Source of the DNA: Candidatus Cloacimonadota bacterium
GTDB taxonomy: Bacteria; Cloacimonadota; Cloacimonadia; Cloacimonadales; TCS61
Reading direction: 5' to 3'
DNA: 49,654 nucleotides
Assembly: GCA_030620155.1 (NCBI GenBank)
Contig: JAUXFF010000003.1
Location: 1-49,654 of the forward strand
The notes below the pieces were generated by a model. That model was not told where the DNA came from. It did no database searches and was given only the letters and a program-made list of their open reading frames with translations. Below, in pieces: positions 47,111 through 49,654 of this stretch (within the stretch, counting starts at the first letter, position 1; each line of letters opens with the position of its first letter). The position numbers were made by a program, and so were the translations under genes.

Positions 47111-48061
47111 ATGAATAAAAAACTACTAGTTACATTGATTACCTTGATCCTGATAGGCATGTTTTCAACGGTCGCTGCTGAGAATAATCACCTTTTTCCT
47201 TGGATTAGGATGGGATTAGGTGCAAAAGCAATGGCTATGGGTGGAACAGGAACTGCATTTATGGACAATATTACAGCTACTTATTGGAATCCTGCTGCTC
47301 TTGCTAATGTAAAAAGAGCAGAATTTGCTACAATGTATACTGATATGGGATTGGACAGGATGCAAAATTATGCCGCCTTAGGAACAAGTTTTAAGTATGG
47401 ATATGTAGCCTTGAGCTGGATTAATGCCAGCGTTGTTGATTTTGAGGAGTATAGTGGAGTTGATGATTATGTAGGAGACTTTGACTACAATGCTCACAAT
47501 ATTGGCTTAAGTCTGGCTTTAGGTCCTGGTAAGTTCAAATTCGGTTTAACAGCGAAGATGTATATGGATAAAATGGCTGAGGATACTGAAAATGGATTTG
47601 GCTCTGATTTGGGAATATTATGGAACATCAATGAGTATTTAAGCATTGCTGGAATGATCAGGGATATTTATTCAGAAATGGATAAAGAAGAAGTTCCTCA
47701 TCAAGCCGTTCTTGGTCTCGCTGTACATCCGATTTACGGTCTTACTTTTGCTACAGATCTTAAAACCGTAAAACATTCAGATGAGTGGACTGTTCATATT
47801 GGAGCTGAATATTGGACAGGAATTGGGAGAGATACGGAGATTGGATCCAGTCATTCAGGTATAACTCTTGAAGAGAAGACCAAATGGGATGAAATAATTT
47901 CTAATACTCAAGCTGGAATTAGATTAGGTGTAAATAATGGTGATTTTACAGCTGGATGTGGAATCAGATTTAAGATGCTCGGATTGAACTATGCCTATAT
48001 ATCAGAATCAACACCAGGATTTGACGACTCCCATCAATTCACACTCATTTTAAAATTTTAA
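47111..48061 (+). CDS. PorV/PorQ-family outer-membrane protein (start re-assigned to ATG 47111)
   Basis: FPWIRMGLGAKAMAMGGTGTAFMDNITATYWNPAALANVKRAEFATMYTDM is the PorV/PorQ signature; GGAGG at 47101 precedes ATG 47111. Confidence 0.88.
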   Translation: MNKKLLVTLITLILIGMFSTVAAENNHLFPWIRMGLGAKAMAMGGTGTAFMDNITATYWNPAALANVKRAEFATMYTDMGLDRMQNYAALGTSFKYGYVALSWINASVVDFEEYSGVDDYVGDFDYNAHNIGLSLALGPGKFKFGLTAKMYMDKMAEDTENGFGSDLGILWNINEYLSIAGMIRDIYSEMDKEEVPHQAVLGLAVHPIYGLTFATDLKTVKHSDEWTVHIGAEYWTGIGRDTEIGSSHSGITLEEKTKWDEIISNTQAGIRLGVNNGDFTAGCGIRFKMLGLNYAYISESTPGFDDSHQFTLILKF

Positions 48062-48072
48062 GAAGAATTTAG

Positions 48073-48106
48073 AAGGGAGGATTAAATTTCTCCCTTTAAA
48101 TTTTTC
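48073..48106 (+). terminator. Terminator- or attenuator-like hairpin between PorV-like and PorE-like genes
   Basis: AAGGGAG-gattaaattt-CTCCCTT then taaatttttc. Confidence 0.5.
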
Positions 48107-48135
48107 TGAGGGCGAAAAAAAATTAAGGAGACCCC

Positions 48136-49654
48136 ATGAACAAAAAATATAAACTTCTAATAATTTTGATAGTATTTGTCTCTATTTTTCTCTACAGTGA
48201 GAATGAAAGATTTTTAGTTGAAGCTAAAAAGTATTTTGTACAGGGTGATTATGATAAGGCAGAACAATGGATTAAACTGTCTATGGAAAAAAGAACAGTA
48301 TTACCCGAGGATCACTATTGGCTGGGGAAAACTTATATAGCACTTCAAAATTACGATCTAGCTTATGAACACATGAAAATCTATTCTGAGAAAAATTTGG
48401 GAGTTGATAAAGAAGAAATAGATACAATACTTGAAATTATAAGTAACCAGATTGAGATGACCAAAGCAGGGAATAATATTTATACACTGGGAAAGATCTA
48501 TGGCTATGTTAATAGCGAGTATTCTGATTTTGCCCCGATCATCTTTGATAATGGTAATAAGATGTATTTTACATCTGCAAGATTAGCTGAAAAAGGGAAA
48601 GATAATATCTGGATGGTTGAAAAAGTAGCAGGTGAGTGGGTGGATCCTGTGCTTATAAATAATCTTTCTACTAATAGAAATGAATCATTGGGTTCATTTT
48701 CAGAAGATGAAAGTGTTGGATATCTTTTCGCTAACTATCTATCAGATTCCAAAATGGGTGATATTTACATGAGTAGAAAACATGATAAAGGATGGGAAAA
48801 ACCAGGTCTTGTTTCCGGTGTTAATACTGAGAAAATCGAATTACAACCTTCTGTTTTCGAAGATAGAATAATGTTTTTTGTCAGTAATCGAGATGGAGGT
48901 TTTGGAGAATTAGACCTGTATGTTTCGGAAAAAGTCGGTGGCTCCTGGTCAAAACCTGAAAATCTTGGACCTGTAATTAATACCCAGGAATTCGAAGAAA
49001 CTCCTTTCCTCGAATGGGATGGTAAAACTTTGTATTTTGCGTCGAACGGTCATCCCGGTTTAGGTGGTTTTGATATTTTTAAGTCTGAGAAAATTGGTGA
49101 GACCTGGCAGGACTGGAGTAAACCTGAGAATCTTGGGTTAGTTATAAACTCCGTAAAAGATGAGCGTTATTTTTATCGTTCACCTCTTTCAAATATAGCA
49201 TATATCTCATCCAATCGTTTTATAGGACTGGGTCATGAGGATATTTACCGTGTAAATATTACACCACCTGAGATAATTGAGGAAGAACCCCCTGTTTTAG
49301 TAGAACCAGAAGAGGATATAGTTCTTGAGGATTTGCAGGTAGATGAAGTTATCGTAATCGATAATATATATTTCGAATTCGATAAAGCAATATTATTGGA
49401 AAAATCCTACCCTACCCTGGATTACCTGGTTGGAGAACTGCTCAAGAACCCCCATTTAACTGTTGAGATAAGCGGACATACTGACGGCATAGGTTCTAAT
49501 GAATATAATTTGAATCTATCACTTGAACGTGCTGTATCTGTTATTGACTATCTGATTGAAAAAGGTGTTCCAGCAGATAACCTTATCAGTAAAGGTTATG
49601 GTGAAGAAGATCCTATTGCTGATAATAGCACGGATGAAGGAAGATCACAAAATA
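48136..49654 (+). CDS. TPR + PD40 beta-propeller + OmpA-like protein (PorE-like), truncated at window end; not in ORF track
   Basis: RBS aaggag, MNKKYKLLIILIVFVSIFLYSENERFLVEAKKYFVQGDYDKAEQWIKLS (TPR), propeller motifs DFAPIIFDNGNKMYFTSAR / ELQPSVFEDRIMFFVSNRDGGFGELDLYVSEK / EETPFLEWDGKTLYFASNGHPGLGGFDIFKSEK, OmpA domain IYFEFDKAIL...VEISGHTDGIGSNEYNLNLSLERAVSVIDYLIEKGV. Confidence 0.9.
   Translation, partial: MNKKYKLLIILIVFVSIFLYSENERFLVEAKKYFVQGDYDKAEQWIKLSMEKRTVLPEDHYWLGKTYIALQNYDLAYEHMKIYSEKNLGVDKEEIDTILEIISNQIEMTKAGNNIYTLGKIYGYVNSEYSDFAPIIFDNGNKMYFTSARLAEKGKDNIWMVEKVAGEWVDPVLINNLSTNRNESLGSFSEDESVGYLFANYLSDSKMGDIYMSRKHDKGWEKPGLVSGVNTEKIELQPSVFEDRIMFFVSNRDGGFGELDLYVSEKVGGSWSKPENLGPVINTQEFEETPFLEWDGKTLYFASNGHPGLGGFDIFKSEKIGETWQDWSKPENLGLVINSVKDERYFYRSPLSNIAYISSNRFIGLGHEDIYRVNITPPEIIEEEPPVLVEPEEDIVLEDLQVDEVIVIDNIYFEFDKAILLEKSYPTLDYLVGELLKNPHLTVEISGHTDGIGSNEYNLNLSLERAVSVIDYLIEKGVPADNLISKGYGEEDPIADNSTDEGRSQN

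Overview
AT-rich bacterial window, probably from an FCB-superphylum organism (lineage is an inference from T9SS-type C-terminal domains and split glycine dehydrogenase). No rRNA, tRNA or CRISPR array was seen. Left part: C-terminus of an asparagine-synthase-like protein, an APC permease/EIIA fusion, a PiT/DUF47 phosphate transport pair, an ArsR regulator, a ribosomal protein S1 homologue with an acidic repeat-bearing N-terminus, and a secreted T9SS-type cargo. At 8.6-12.9 kb there is an accessory block: three-Cys radical SAM protein + TcmP, ORF6N protein coupled to an unlisted 39-aa TM microprotein, a frameshifted unknown gene, and a DUF488 fusion. Next come gcvPB and gcvPA, separated by a GxxExxY gene flanked by two ~180-bp direct repeats. 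Then TauE/SafE, a TPR histidine kinase and an LptD/OstA-like protein, surrounded by structured intergenic elements (a perfect three-way-junction palindrome and an array of short hairpins whose arms co-vary). The right half is one 23.3-kb ORF (7752 aa) encoding an acidic, Ig-like, EF-hand-containing T9SS-type giant surface protein. It is followed directly by a PorV-family gene and a truncated PorE-like (TPR/propeller/OmpA) gene not in the ORF track. The most notable items are this giant cargo/PorV/PorE-like locus and the structured repeats just upstream of it.
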